Positions 36,679 through 44,844 of a stretch of DNA of 64,000 nucleotides are shown here, piece after piece. The stretch's first letter is position 1. Each line of letters starts with the position of its first letter. Source of the stretch: Flammeovirgaceae bacterium UBA2371. Lineage in GTDB: Bacteria; Bacteroidota; Bacteroidia; Cytophagales; Cyclobacteriaceae. The DNA lies in contig DDTF01000018.1 in assembly GCA_002345965.1 (NCBI GenBank), forward strand, positions 225,150 through 289,149, written 5' to 3'. The translations under genes and the position numbers were made by a program. Under the pieces are notes generated by a model that made no database searches, had not been told where the DNA came from, and saw only the letters and a program-made list of their open reading frames with translations.

Positions 36679-37847
36679 AAGAACTCATAAACCCCTGCTA
36701 CTCCTTGTCCTCCTCCTACGCAAGCTGTTACCATCCCGTACTTTTTCTTCTGTCTTCTCATCTCATTCAACAACTGCACAGACAATCTCGCACCGGAAGA
36801 TCCCAGTGGATGACCTACTGCAATGGCTCCTCCATTTACATTTAGTTTGCTTCTGTCTATTCCTAACTCTTGCACTACCGCCAACGATTGTGCTGCAAAA
36901 GCTTCGTTCAATTCAATCAAATCCATATCATCCAGCTTCATGCCTGCAATTTTCAAAGCTTTTGGAATCGCTGCCACAGGACCTATACCCATTATTCGTG
37001 GATCAACCCCTGCTGTTGCATAGCTCACCAATCGTGCAATAGGTTTTACATTCAATTGTTTTACCATCTTCTCTGACATCACAACGACAAACGCAGCTCC
37101 ATCCGAAGTCTGAGATGAGTTGCCTGCGGTCACGCTTCCCCCTACTGCAAAAACAGGTCTTAATTTTGCCAACCCTTCAGGTGTAGTGTCTGCCCGTATT
37201 CCTTCATCCTTCTCTACCACGTATTCACGTGTCTTCTTTTTCATGTTTTCATCTACATAGGTCTCTTTGACGGTAATCGGAACTACCTCGTCCTTAAACT
37301 TACCTGCCTCCCATGCGGCCGCAGCTTTCATATGTGATTCATAAGAAAACTGATCTTGTGCTTCTCTGGAAATTTTGAATTGCTTGGATACTTCCTCTGC
37401 TGTTAATCCCATACTAGTGTAGTAAGTCGGATTATCCTTAGCAATGGCATAATTCAGGGCGGTCTTAAAACCCATCACCGGAACCAACGACATCGACTCG
37501 GTACCTCCTGCAATAATTACATCTGCCTGTCCAGCATGAATACGATGGCTTGCAATGGCAATGGTTTCCAGTCCTGATCCGCAATATCTGTTGACCACCA
37601 TGCCTGGAACATCAATGCCCAATGACAACAATGAGATGATCCTCCCCATCTGCATTCCTTGTTCAGCCTCGGGTACCGCATTTCCTACGATAAGATCGTC
37701 TACCATTTGATTTTCAAGTCCTGGAACAGATTTTACCAAATGCTTTATTACATCGGCAGCCAAATCATCCGGGCGAGTAAAACGAAACCCACCTTTCTTG
37801 GCCTTTCCCACTGCAGTTCTGTATCCTGCTACTATATATGAGTTCAT
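36672..37847 (-). CDS. fadA: Acetyl-CoA acyltransferase (3-ketoacyl-CoA thiolase)
   Basis: 391 residues, the usual thiolase length. The catalytic nucleophile Cys is in N-R-Y-C-G-S-G-L-E (about 90), His in V-G-H-P-L-G-S-S-G-A-R (about 349) and the second Cys in T-A-C-V-G-G-G-Q-G (about 379). It cleaves 3-ketoacyl-CoA to acetyl-CoA in the last step of beta-oxidation. It matches FadA of the Bacillus fadNAE operon in order and size. The final codons read TTG-AAT-TGA, and from AAT onward the sequence belongs to the repeat element, so the element supplies the stop. Confidence 0.95.
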   Translation of the reverse strand: MNSYIVAGYRTAVGKAKKGGFRFTRPDDLAADVIKHLVKSVPGLENQMVDDLIVGNAVPEAEQGMQMGRIISLLSLGIDVPGMVVNRYCGSGLETIAIASHRIHAGQADVIIAGGTESMSLVPVMGFKTALNYAIAKDNPTYYTSMGLTAEEVSKQFKISREAQDQFSYESHMKAAAAWEAGKFKDEVVPITVKETYVDENMKKKTREYVVEKDEGIRADTTPEGLAKLRPVFAVGGSVTAGNSSQTSDGAAFVVVMSEKMVKQLNVKPIARLVSYATAGVDPRIMGIGPVAAIPKALKIAGMKLDDMDLIELNEAFAAQSLAVVQELGIDRSKLNVNGGAIAVGHPLGSSGARLSVQLLNEMRRQKKKYGMVTACVGGGQGVAGVYEFLN

Positions 37848-37897
37848 AGTCTTAAGTATTTAGTCCTAAGTATAAGTTGTTTTGATATCTATTTTTT

Positions 37898-37931
37898 AGT
37901 TGACAATTGACAATATGCAGTTGACAACAGG
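37898..37931. repeat. Left inverted end of the four-helix-bundle cassette
   Basis: The sequence begins AGTTGACAATTGACAA, then TATGCA, then GTTGACAACAGG. It ends 1 bp before the stop codon of the four-helix-bundle gene. It is the imperfect inverse of the right end at 38309-38340 and nearly identical to the left arm of the gene-less hairpin at 36612. Confidence 0.75.
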
Positions 37932-38309
37932 CTATTTTTTTCTTGTGTATTTTTCAGGGTTTTCAATCATGTGATTTAGTAACTTACCTATCTCCAAAGC
38001 TTTTGATTCCATATCTTGCTTGATGTCATCAGTAATGTACTTACTGGCAAAAGCAAAGTCCAACCAAATTCTGGTTTCAGTATTCTCCATATCAGCATCC
38101 GAAGCTTTGCTGACAAAATGTGCCGGATACTGACGTTTTCTATACCCTTCTCCCACATTCACACATACAGATCTTGATGATCGTCTAATTTGATCTGTCA
38201 ATGAGTATCTTTCCTCTTTGGGAAATCCTTTTGATATTTCAAAAATCTCCATTGCTAATGCAAACGCCTTTTTATAAACTGTCAAATCCCTAAAAGTACC
38301 TGCTGCCAT
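37932..38309 (-). CDS. Four-helix-bundle protein (S23 / 23S rRNA intervening-sequence protein family)
   Basis: 125 residues. Family hallmarks are F-R-D-L-T-V-Y-K-K-A-F-A-L-A at the start, Y-S-L-T-D-Q-I-R-R-S-S-R-S-V-C-V-N-V-G-E-G-Y-R in two stretches, the central A-D-M-E-N-T-E-T-R-I-W-L-D-F-A and a Lys-rich tail. S23-family proteins are encoded in intervening sequences of 23S rRNA in some bacteria and, as lone genes, in many Bacteroidota; the related Avd protein assists diversity-generating retroelements. Function is unknown. The gene splits fadN from fadA, lies 24 bp after the fadN stop, and is bracketed by about 32-bp inverted repeats, so it looks like a mobile cassette. No reverse transcriptase is present. 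Confidence 0.9.
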   Translation of the reverse strand: MAAGTFRDLTVYKKAFALAMEIFEISKGFPKEERYSLTDQIRRSSRSVCVNVGEGYRKRQYPAHFVSKASDADMENTETRIWLDFAFASKYITDDIKQDMESKALEIGKLLNHMIENPEKYTRKK

Positions 38310-38340
38310 TTGTCAACTGGGTTTTGTCAACTGTCAATTC
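38309..38340. repeat. Right inverted end of the four-helix-bundle cassette
   Basis: Read on the minus strand from 38339 it begins AATTGACAGTTGACAAAA, followed by CCCAGTTGACAAA, and abuts the ATG of the four-helix-bundle gene. The fadN stop codon TGA (38336-38334) lies inside it. The first 18 bases are identical to the corresponding end of the gene-less hairpin at fadA. Confidence 0.75.
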
Positions 38341-40733
38341 CTCAGTGGTTTGCCACCCGTTAGTATCGACTGTATCCTCTCCAAAGTTTTTTTCTCTCCA
38401 CACAATGACACAAATGCTTCACGTTCCAGATCCAGTAAATATTGCTCACTAACTTCCTGCGGATAACTCAATTCACCGCCACACATTACATTAGCAATCT
38501 TCATGGCAATCTTCATATCGTGATCGGAAATGTACCCGCCCATTTTCATACCATTCACACCTGCAGCAAATAATGCCATACCTGTCTTGCCTTGCACCTT
38601 AATGTTGGTTGCCTGCACTGGCATGGTATAACCTGCATCGGCCAGTTCCAGTACTGCAGATTTCGCATCTGCGATTTGTCTGTCTTTGTTCATGCTGATG
38701 CGATCGATCTTGCGCAACACGCCCATTTCTCTTGCCTCTTCTGCAGATAATGCAACTTTGGCTGTTGCAATATTCATGAATGCATTTTGTAATGCGTTTA
38801 ATTCAACATCTCCTTCCTGTAAGGAATCACTTACCCGCTTTGTAAATTCTTTGGTGCCTCCTCCGCCAGGAATCAAGCCAACGCCCACTTCCACCAAACC
38901 GATATACGTTTCTGCTGCGGCTTGCGCAATGTCAGCATGCATGGTCATTTCACATCCGCCACCCAATGTTCTTCCGTGTGGTGCCACCACAACGGGCACC
39001 GATGAATAACGAATCCTCATTACGGTGTTTTGGAAGGCTCGCACCATGAAATCCAATTCATCATAATCTTGCTCAATGGCATACATGAATACCAACCCTA
39101 GGTTGGCTCCTAAAGAAAAGTCAGAACCCTGATGGCCTATCACCAATCCACGGTAGTCTTTTTCTGCCAAACCAATCGCGTAGTTCATTCCTTCCACCAC
39201 GGCACTGCCCAGAGTATAACTTTTACTGTGCCATGAGAAGTCGATTACACCATCACCAATGTCCGTTATTCTGGAATCTGCATTTTTCCAAATTACTTTG
39301 TCACTGAGGTTTTCAAGAATAATAAAGTCTTGTGTGCCTGGAATCAGTTTATATGACTTCGAGGGGATATCGTAATAGGTTTTTTGACCATCCTGCACTT
39401 TGTAAAACGAAGTGTTTCCTGCGCTTACCATATCGTACACCCACTGCGCAGGCTTGTATCCCGCCGCCTCCATAGCTTTCATTGACTTCTCTATGCCCAC
39501 AGCATCCCAGGTTTGGAACGGACCAAGCTCCCAGCCAAATCCAGCACATACCGCATCGTCAATTCTAAACAACTCATCACTGATCTCGGGAATACGATTG
39601 CTGGCGTATTGAAACAATCCATAAAATGCATCACGGTAAAACTCTCCTGCCTTGTCTTTGCCCGCCAATAAAACCTTGAATCGATCCTTGAGATTATCAA
39701 TCGTCTTGGTGGTTTCCAGGGTGGCAAACTTTGCCTTCGCCTTTGGCTTATATTCCAAAGTGTTGAGGTCGAGGGTAAGGATTTCTGTTTTGCCTTTGGC
39801 GTCTTTGCTCTTTTTGTAAAAACCTTGTCCTGTTTTATCTCCCAACCATTTGTTCTCTTCCAGTTTGGCCACTACCTCTGGTAGCTTGAACATTTCGCGG
39901 CCTTCGTCATCGGGCAAGCCCGCATACAGGTTATTGGCAACTTTTACCAGGGTATCTAATCCTACCAAATCAGAAGTCCTGAAGGTGGCTGACTTTGGTC
40001 TACCGATTACCGGGCCGGTCAGTTTATCCACTTCATCTACATTCAATCCGAGCTTTTGCATGGAGTCTATGACTTTCAGCAAACCCCAAACACCTACCCT
40101 GTTTCCAATAAACGCTGGCGTGTCTTTACAAAGCACAGTAGTCTTGCCTAAATATAAATCACCATAGTGAAGTAAAAATTTTGTTACCTCAGGGTCTGTG
40201 GACGGGGTAGGGATTACCTCAAATAGTTTTAAGTAACGGGGTGGATTAAAAAAGTGAGTGCCACAAAAATTCTTTTTAAAATTTTCGCTTCTGCCTTCAG
40301 CCATTAAATGAATAGGAATACCAGAAGTATTGGAAGTAACTAATGTTCCTGGTGTTCTGTATTTCTCTACTTCGGTGTAAACCTTCTTTTTGATTTCAAG
40401 GTTTTCTACCACTACTTCTATGATCCAATCGTAGTCTTTGATCTTGGCCATGTCATCAGAAAAATTTCCCAATGAAATGCGTGATGCAAAACTTTTGCTG
40501 AACAAGGGGCCTGGACTGGATTTGATGCTGCGATCAAATGATGATTGAACAATCCGGTTTTTTACACGCTTGTCATCCAGGGAGAGCCCCTTTGCATTTT
40601 CTTCTTCGTTCAGTTCTCGCGGAGCGATATCAAGCAGTAGTACTGCACAACCAATATTGGCAAAATGACATGCAATGGCGGATCCCATTACACCTGATCC
40701 TAGTACGGCAACTTTTCTAATGTTTCTATTCAT
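38334..40733 (-). CDS. fadN: 3-hydroxyacyl-CoA dehydrogenase / enoyl-CoA hydratase fusion
   Basis: 799 residues. The N-terminal dehydrogenase has the NAD-binding G-S-G-V-M-G-S, catalytic His in G-T-H-F-F-N-P-P and K-D-T-P-A-F-I-G-N-R. A second 3HCDH C-terminal domain follows. The enoyl-CoA hydratase domain is at the C-terminus (about 480-700, with V-A-P-H-G-R-T-L-G-G-G-C-E and G-L-I-P-G-G-G-G). This order, dehydrogenase first, is that of Bacillus FadN (about 789 residues) and the reverse of E. coli FadB. It performs the hydration and NAD-dependent oxidation steps. It starts 41 bp after the MarR gene. Confidence 0.94.
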   Translation of the reverse strand: MNRNIRKVAVLGSGVMGSAIACHFANIGCAVLLLDIAPRELNEEENAKGLSLDDKRVKNRIVQSSFDRSIKSSPGPLFSKSFASRISLGNFSDDMAKIKDYDWIIEVVVENLEIKKKVYTEVEKYRTPGTLVTSNTSGIPIHLMAEGRSENFKKNFCGTHFFNPPRYLKLFEVIPTPSTDPEVTKFLLHYGDLYLGKTTVLCKDTPAFIGNRVGVWGLLKVIDSMQKLGLNVDEVDKLTGPVIGRPKSATFRTSDLVGLDTLVKVANNLYAGLPDDEGREMFKLPEVVAKLEENKWLGDKTGQGFYKKSKDAKGKTEILTLDLNTLEYKPKAKAKFATLETTKTIDNLKDRFKVLLAGKDKAGEFYRDAFYGLFQYASNRIPEISDELFRIDDAVCAGFGWELGPFQTWDAVGIEKSMKAMEAAGYKPAQWVYDMVSAGNTSFYKVQDGQKTYYDIPSKSYKLIPGTQDFIILENLSDKVIWKNADSRITDIGDGVIDFSWHSKSYTLGSAVVEGMNYAIGLAEKDYRGLVIGHQGSDFSLGANLGLVFMYAIEQDYDELDFMVRAFQNTVMRIRYSSVPVVVAPHGRTLGGGCEMTMHADIAQAAAETYIGLVEVGVGLIPGGGGTKEFTKRVSDSLQEGDVELNALQNAFMNIATAKVALSAEEAREMGVLRKIDRISMNKDRQIADAKSAVLELADAGYTMPVQATNIKVQGKTGMALFAAGVNGMKMGGYISDHDMKIAMKIANVMCGGELSYPQEVSEQYLLDLEREAFVSLCGEKKTLERIQSILTGGKPLRN

Positions 40734-40774
40734 CTCTATTAGTGTTAGTCACTGGTTGTTTTACCATCAGTTGT

Positions 40775-41227
40775 CTAATGATTGGCAACCACCTCATAAA
40801 TATTATTACTGTCTATAGTTTTGTTAATTATCTGCAATACCTCAAAAAACACATTCAGTTTTGCCGGAGGAATACGTTCTATCATCACTTCGTTGAACTT
40901 CAAAACTGTTTCACGCGCGCGACTTTTCATCTCAATGCCCTTGTCTGTAAGAAAGATGCGCACACTGCGTTTATCTACTGTATCAGGAGCCCGATAAATA
41001 AGCTCCTTTTCTTCCATGGATTTTAAAATGCGAGTAAGACTTCTGGCCTCCAGCCCCATTTGAGGAGCAATTTTAGTGGCTTGCGCGCCTTCTTCTGTAT
41101 TAATGTTGAGCAGCACGTACCCGACAGACATGGTTCCTCCATATTTGGCAGCCTGCTGATTGTACATGCGTGATATGGCATGCCAGGTGGCCTTAATTTG
41201 GTGGTCTATTGTCTCTTCTCTTTTCAT
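40775..41227 (-). CDS. MarR-family regulator of the fad operon
   Basis: 150 residues with a winged helix-turn-helix (about 55-115: I-A-P-Q-M-G-L-E-A-R-S-L-T-R-I-L, then M-E-E-K-E-L-I-Y-R and D-K-R-S-V-R-I-F-L-T). It is the first gene of the operon with fadN, the four-helix-bundle gene, fadA and fadE. It probably represses them until an acyl-CoA binds, by analogy with other MarR- or TetR-type regulators of fatty-acid genes. A perfect 22-bp palindrome 57 bp upstream of the start is the obvious operator. Confidence 0.92.
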   Translation of the reverse strand: MKREETIDHQIKATWHAISRMYNQQAAKYGGTMSVGYVLLNINTEEGAQATKIAPQMGLEARSLTRILKSMEEKELIYRAPDTVDKRSVRIFLTDKGIEMKSRARETVLKFNEVMIERIPPAKLNVFFEVLQIINKTIDSNNIYEVVANH

Positions 41228-41283
41228 CCTTTACTCGTCTCCCTTTTGGTTAAATCAACCGCAGGGAGACGAATATAGGAATT

Positions 41284-41305
41284 TTTAGTATGCATGCATA
41301 CTAAA
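41284..41305. promoter_or_regulatory. Candidate MarR operator, perfect 22-bp palindrome
   Basis: The half-site is TTTAGTATGCA, followed without spacer by its exact reverse complement. It is centred about 67 bp upstream of the marR start, where the promoter should lie. Length and symmetry are typical of MarR-family operators. Confidence 0.82.
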
Positions 41306-41358
41306 TGAGATTAATTTTTGGTTAGATCATTATGAATTCCTCTGTTGCCCGAATTGAC

Positions 41359-42357
41359 CTATTTATTGACGACAGACAGCGGTGAAGCAGCCGGGGTAAA
41401 CTTCTCCACTTTGTTTTCTATTGGTTTTACCGTTCTTAAATAGGCATAAATAGCAGCCAGATCTTCCCGATCCATCCTACCATACATGGTCCAGGGCATA
41501 ATGGTATTAAATTCACCTGGCGGGATGGAAGGTGGTACGTAGGCGGAATCTGCATACATTTTGAAACGGGCAATAAATTCTTGTTCAGTCATAGCACCAA
41601 TGCCAGTCTCATGGGGTGTGATATTAGACGATCGTAATACTGAACCATCGGGAAATTCAAATGGACGGCCTCCACTAAAGGCCAGCTCAGGAATTATTTG
41701 TCCTTTGTCCACATTGGTATGACACTCTATGCAGGCAGAAGCATTGGTGAGGTATGCACCATAGGCTAACTGATCCTTTTTATCTGGCTTGGGCTGCGGA
41801 TTGGCTGGGCCAGGGATGGTGTTCAAAATAAAATTCATTGGAAATTCAGGTTCCGAATCCGGTACATCATTGGTTATTGGCTTTAGTGTGCGCAGGTAGG
41901 CAATGATGCTGTAGATGTCTTCTCGATCCATTTTGCCATAATAGGGATAAGGCATAATAGGAAAAATGGCTCTCCCTTCTTTAGTAACTCCTGAGGTAAT
42001 CACACGGAAAAGTTCGCCATCGGTATAACGACTTATCCCTGTAGGAGTGACATTCTTTGCAAAAAAAACGCCTGGAAATCCCATCGATTGGTCAAACCGA
42101 TCCCCACCTTTGCCAAGCGTGCCTGGCGTGAGAGGGGCAGAAAATTTGCTCCAGTCGCGCTCAGAGTGGCAATCCATACACACTGTAACAGAATTGGCCA
42201 GGTATTCTCCCCGTTTGATTCGTGCTTCTGTGTATTCAATGGTAAGGTCTTCTGCTGGTACATTGGGAAGCGCCATTCGCACGTAGAGTAAAAGCGCCGC
42301 TGCCCCGAAAACGAGCAAGCCCACAAAGTAGGCCAGGTACTTGACTATTTTTTTCAT
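41359..42357 (-). CDS. Membrane-anchored diheme cytochrome c
   Basis: 332 residues with one N-terminal TM anchor (about 5-25). Two c-type domains each carry a heme motif: C-M-D-C-H near residue 60 and C-I-E-C-H near 212. Candidate Met ligands occur in F-P-I-M-P-Y-P-Y and T-I-M-P-W-T-M-Y-G-R-M, and both domains share the repeat G-K/R-M-D-R-E-D-x-x-x-I-x-A-Y-L-R-T-x-K-P-I, indicating internal duplication. It resembles the diheme subunit of alcohol or sugar dehydrogenases, but no dehydrogenase gene is adjacent. It probably passes electrons to a terminal oxidase from the periplasmic face. Confidence 0.88.
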   Translation of the reverse strand: MKKIVKYLAYFVGLLVFGAAALLLYVRMALPNVPAEDLTIEYTEARIKRGEYLANSVTVCMDCHSERDWSKFSAPLTPGTLGKGGDRFDQSMGFPGVFFAKNVTPTGISRYTDGELFRVITSGVTKEGRAIFPIMPYPYYGKMDREDIYSIIAYLRTLKPITNDVPDSEPEFPMNFILNTIPGPANPQPKPDKKDQLAYGAYLTNASACIECHTNVDKGQIIPELAFSGGRPFEFPDGSVLRSSNITPHETGIGAMTEQEFIARFKMYADSAYVPPSIPPGEFNTIMPWTMYGRMDREDLAAIYAYLRTVKPIENKVEKFTPAASPLSVVNK

Positions 42358-42499
42358 AGTTTAAAAGAGGTTGGTTGGTCCTCTAATTTATCAAATGGCC
42401 TGCGTTTTTGATAGCTTGATTTAATAAATAGATAATACCTCGTCTCTATTAAATTGCTGTTTCAACACATAATCTTAAGCAAAGCCCTATCGGGAAAAA

Positions 42500-43108
42500 C
42501 TATCGCTGAAAATTGGGCAAGGCCAGTTTATATTTTACTGCCACTAACCTGACTACGAAGATAAAAGCGCTTGAAATAATGAGGTTCAAATCACGGACCA
42601 CCCCAAAGTAGTTCAAAGCCAAATAGAGCACTGCACCCACCAAACAGGCCGTGGCATAGATTTCTTTGCGAAACAATACCGGTGTTTCGTTGATGAGCGT
42701 ATCACGGATCACCCCTCCCATCACAGCCGAAAACATACCCATGATGGCCGCAATTTCAGGGCGCATGCCCAGCGAGAGGGCCTTTTCCACACCCAAAATC
42801 GTAAAAAGGGAAATGCCTAGTGCATCAAAGAACAAAAACGTTCGGCTGAGCTTTACCAACGGTTTGAAAAAAAGATAAGCCACCAACGCCCCCAACATAA
42901 TGGCATAGAGAAAAAGGATATCAGAAATCCAGGTGAGCGGGTAGCTGCCCAGCATGATATCTCGCAGGGTACCTCCACCGATGGCCGTTACAAAACCCGT
43001 AAATGTAGCGCCAAAGAGATCGGTATTGTGATCGCGCACCGCCAACGCCCCGCTGATGGCAAAAAATAACGTTCCGAAAATTTCAAGTACATATTGGAGG
43101 TTGCTCAT
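42500..43108 (-). CDS. TRIC-type cation channel family protein (YadS/UPF0126)
   Basis: 202 residues from the ATG at 43108. An upstream in-frame ATG at 43228 would add 40 residues of non-family-like sequence. It has seven predicted TM helices as two repeats of the UPF0126 fold. The duplicated motif is F-V-T-A-I-G-G-G-T-L-R-D-I-M-L-G in the first half and S-A-V-M-G-G-V-I-R-D-T-L-I-N in the second. Prokaryotic members form trimeric K+/Na+ channels, and the physiological role is unclear. It stands alone. Confidence 0.88.
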   Translation of the reverse strand: MSNLQYVLEIFGTLFFAISGALAVRDHNTDLFGATFTGFVTAIGGGTLRDIMLGSYPLTWISDILFLYAIMLGALVAYLFFKPLVKLSRTFLFFDALGISLFTILGVEKALSLGMRPEIAAIMGMFSAVMGGVIRDTLINETPVLFRKEIYATACLVGAVLYLALNYFGVVRDLNLIISSAFIFVVRLVAVKYKLALPNFQR

Positions 43109-43269
43109 GGAGCAAAGGTAGGGGCAGGGTGGCTTAGGCAATAATGAAAATGTTACTATGTTTTCGCCATTTTGTTGCGGCAGGGATAGAGGCATTGTTT
43201 GAGCCCGAAGTAGGATGCGGGTAAGCATGGCGAGTGCCGATAGCCCGTAGCCGCCCTAATTATCTGAAA

Positions 43270-43479
43270 CTACCCCTCATTGCATTCTCTTGAGCAGGTA
43301 TAGCAGCCATTACTTTGTTCAAAGTATTTTCTGCGGGCCACGGCCACCGCATCGTGGCAGGAGGTGAACACTCCCAGGTATTGTGCATGAGCAGGTGAGG
43401 GAAAATACAAACATCCTTCTTTGTGCACCTCGTGGTCGCCATTGGTTTGTGCCTTCTTGTTGAGATAGTACTTGTCCAA
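43270..43479 (-). CDS. Small Cys-containing protein
   Basis: 69 residues beginning M-D-K-Y-Y-L-N-K-K-A-Q-T-N-G-D-H-E-V-H. Other features are H-K-E-G-C, F-T-S-C-H-D-A-V and a C-terminal C-Y-T-C-S-R-E-C. The pattern of four or five cysteines and several His suggests a small metal-binding fold. I recall similar hypothetical proteins (N-G-D-H-E-V-H and C-Y-x-C) in Bacteroidota but no assigned function. An overlapping frame of 104 codons (43260-43574) shows no such pattern and is not called. Confidence 0.65.
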   Translation of the reverse strand: MDKYYLNKKAQTNGDHEVHKEGCLYFPSPAHAQYLGVFTSCHDAVAVARRKYFEQSNGCYTCSRECNEG

Positions 43480-43620
43480 AGCGGATAGTTATGTTGTTTT
43501 GAAGTTAGCTTCCGATGCCCAGGATTCAAAACCTTAACCTCATCCAGTAATACAAAACGCGACTGACTATCCATAAAAAAGTACTGGCATCCGGAGAATT
43601 ATTCTTCTATATTAATTTTC

Positions 43621-44766
43621 ATGAACAAAATAAGCCGTAGAAACTTCGCCCGTCTGGCTGCTGCATTGTCAGTAGCCCCGTATTTTTCATCCACCTTCGC
43701 ACAGGCTCGTCCTGTTGTTCAACCTTCCTTGCCAGCCTTCTGGCCGGGCTATGAAAAGGCCATCGTCATTGATTTTCTTGCTAGCCCCGGGCCATTCAAT
43801 ACCGCAGAACGTGTCACCGGTCTTACCCCGGAGATGGTTAAAAACGCAGTGGACTCCGGCATTACGGCCATCAACCTCACCATCGGTGGGCGCACAGGCA
43901 CCGGAATAGAAGATTTTTTCAGAACCATGGCCATCTGGGAACGCGAAATGAAAAAGCATCCGGAGGCGCTGATGCAAATACACAACATGGCCGATCTGGC
44001 GGAAGCCAAACGCACCAAACGCCTGGGCATCATTTACGGTTTTCAGGATTGCACCATCATGGGCGATGACCTTTCTCGGGTGGAAATGTTCAGCAGCTTT
44101 GGCGTACGCATCATGCAGCTGACCTACAATGTGCGCAACCAGTTTGCCGATGGCTGTCTGGTACCCGATGATCAGGGACTGAACCCATTCGGACATGAAC
44201 TGGTGGCCGAACTCAACAAACAAAAAGTGATTGTGGACTTGTCGCACTGCAGTACCAAAACCACTGCAGATGGCATCAAGGCATCCAAAGCACCGGTGGC
44301 CATCTCGCACTCGGGCTGCAAAGCGGTGGCAGACTTCCCCCGCAGCAAGCGCGATGAAGAATTAAAAATGATGGCAGACAAAGGCGGAGTGATAGGGATT
44401 TACCTTATGCCGTTTTTGGTAAAAGGAAGGGCTCCGTCTGATGATGATGTGATGATGCACATCGAGCATGCCCTCAAGGTGTGCGGTGAAGATCATGTGG
44501 GTATTGGCAGTGATCTTTCCATTACCCCTCATAACGTAACAGAGGAATACAAAAAATCACATGCGGTGTTTGTAAAGGGCCGTAAAGAAAAGGGCATCGC
44601 GGCACCTGGTGAAGATGAAAACATTTTTATGTTCGTGCCGGAACTCAACAAATCCAATCGCATGGAGTTGATTGCTGACAAACTTTTGAAACGCGGTCAC
44701 AAAGAAGCGGTAGTAGAGAAAGTAATAGGTGGCAACTTTGCACGGTTGATGAAGGAGGTGTGGTAG
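43621..44766 (+). CDS. Tat-exported M19 membrane-type dipeptidase
   Basis: 381 residues. The N-terminus has a twin-arginine signal (S-R-R-N-F-A-R-L, then a hydrophobic stretch ending T-F-A-Q-A). The renal-dipeptidase family is recognised from V-I-V-D-L-S-H-C-S, A-I-S-H-S-G-C (metal His), G-S-D-L-S and I-G-G-N-F-A-R-L at the C-terminus. The N-terminal metal pair, usually H-x-D, reads I-D-F-L-A-S near residue 50, so one of the two zinc ligand sets appears altered. It cleaves dipeptides, including those with D-residues, in the usual family members. Tat export suggests that metals are loaded in the cytoplasm. Confidence 0.88.
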   Translation: MNKISRRNFARLAAALSVAPYFSSTFAQARPVVQPSLPAFWPGYEKAIVIDFLASPGPFNTAERVTGLTPEMVKNAVDSGITAINLTIGGRTGTGIEDFFRTMAIWEREMKKHPEALMQIHNMADLAEAKRTKRLGIIYGFQDCTIMGDDLSRVEMFSSFGVRIMQLTYNVRNQFADGCLVPDDQGLNPFGHELVAELNKQKVIVDLSHCSTKTTADGIKASKAPVAISHSGCKAVADFPRSKRDEELKMMADKGGVIGIYLMPFLVKGRAPSDDDVMMHIEHALKVCGEDHVGIGSDLSITPHNVTEEYKKSHAVFVKGRKEKGIAAPGEDENIFMFVPELNKSNRMELIADKLLKRGHKEAVVEKVIGGNFARLMKEVW

Positions 44767-44767
44767 A

Positions 44768-44844
44768 TTAGTTGTTAGTTGTTAGTTTCTGGTTGTTGGT
44801 TATTCGTGGTTTACCAATAACTAACAACTATCAACCAATAACTA
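44768..44844. repeat. Imperfect inverted repeat rich in GTTGTTAGT
   Basis: Arm 1 (44768-44804) reads through TTAGTTGTTAGTTGTTAG and GGTTGTTGGTTATT. Arm 2 (44815-44844) is its imperfect complement, with an 11-nt loop. It fills the gap between the convergent dipeptidase and 90-residue protein genes. The build (tandem short TTG-containing units in a hairpin) recalls the element at 36612, though the sequence differs. Confidence 0.7.

Noticed and set aside
37932..38309. Diversity-generating retroelement accessory (Avd)
   Set aside because: The protein is of the related four-helix-bundle family, but no reverse transcriptase or template/variable repeat pair is present in the window.
43260..43574. 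104-codon frame overlapping the small Cys protein
   Set aside because: Composition is unpatterned. The alternative 69-codon frame has a recognisable Cys/His pattern.
43687..44310. Open frame of 207 codons on the minus strand opposite the dipeptidase gene
   Set aside because: It has no recognisable domain, and the + strand frame encodes a complete Tat-exported M19 dipeptidase.
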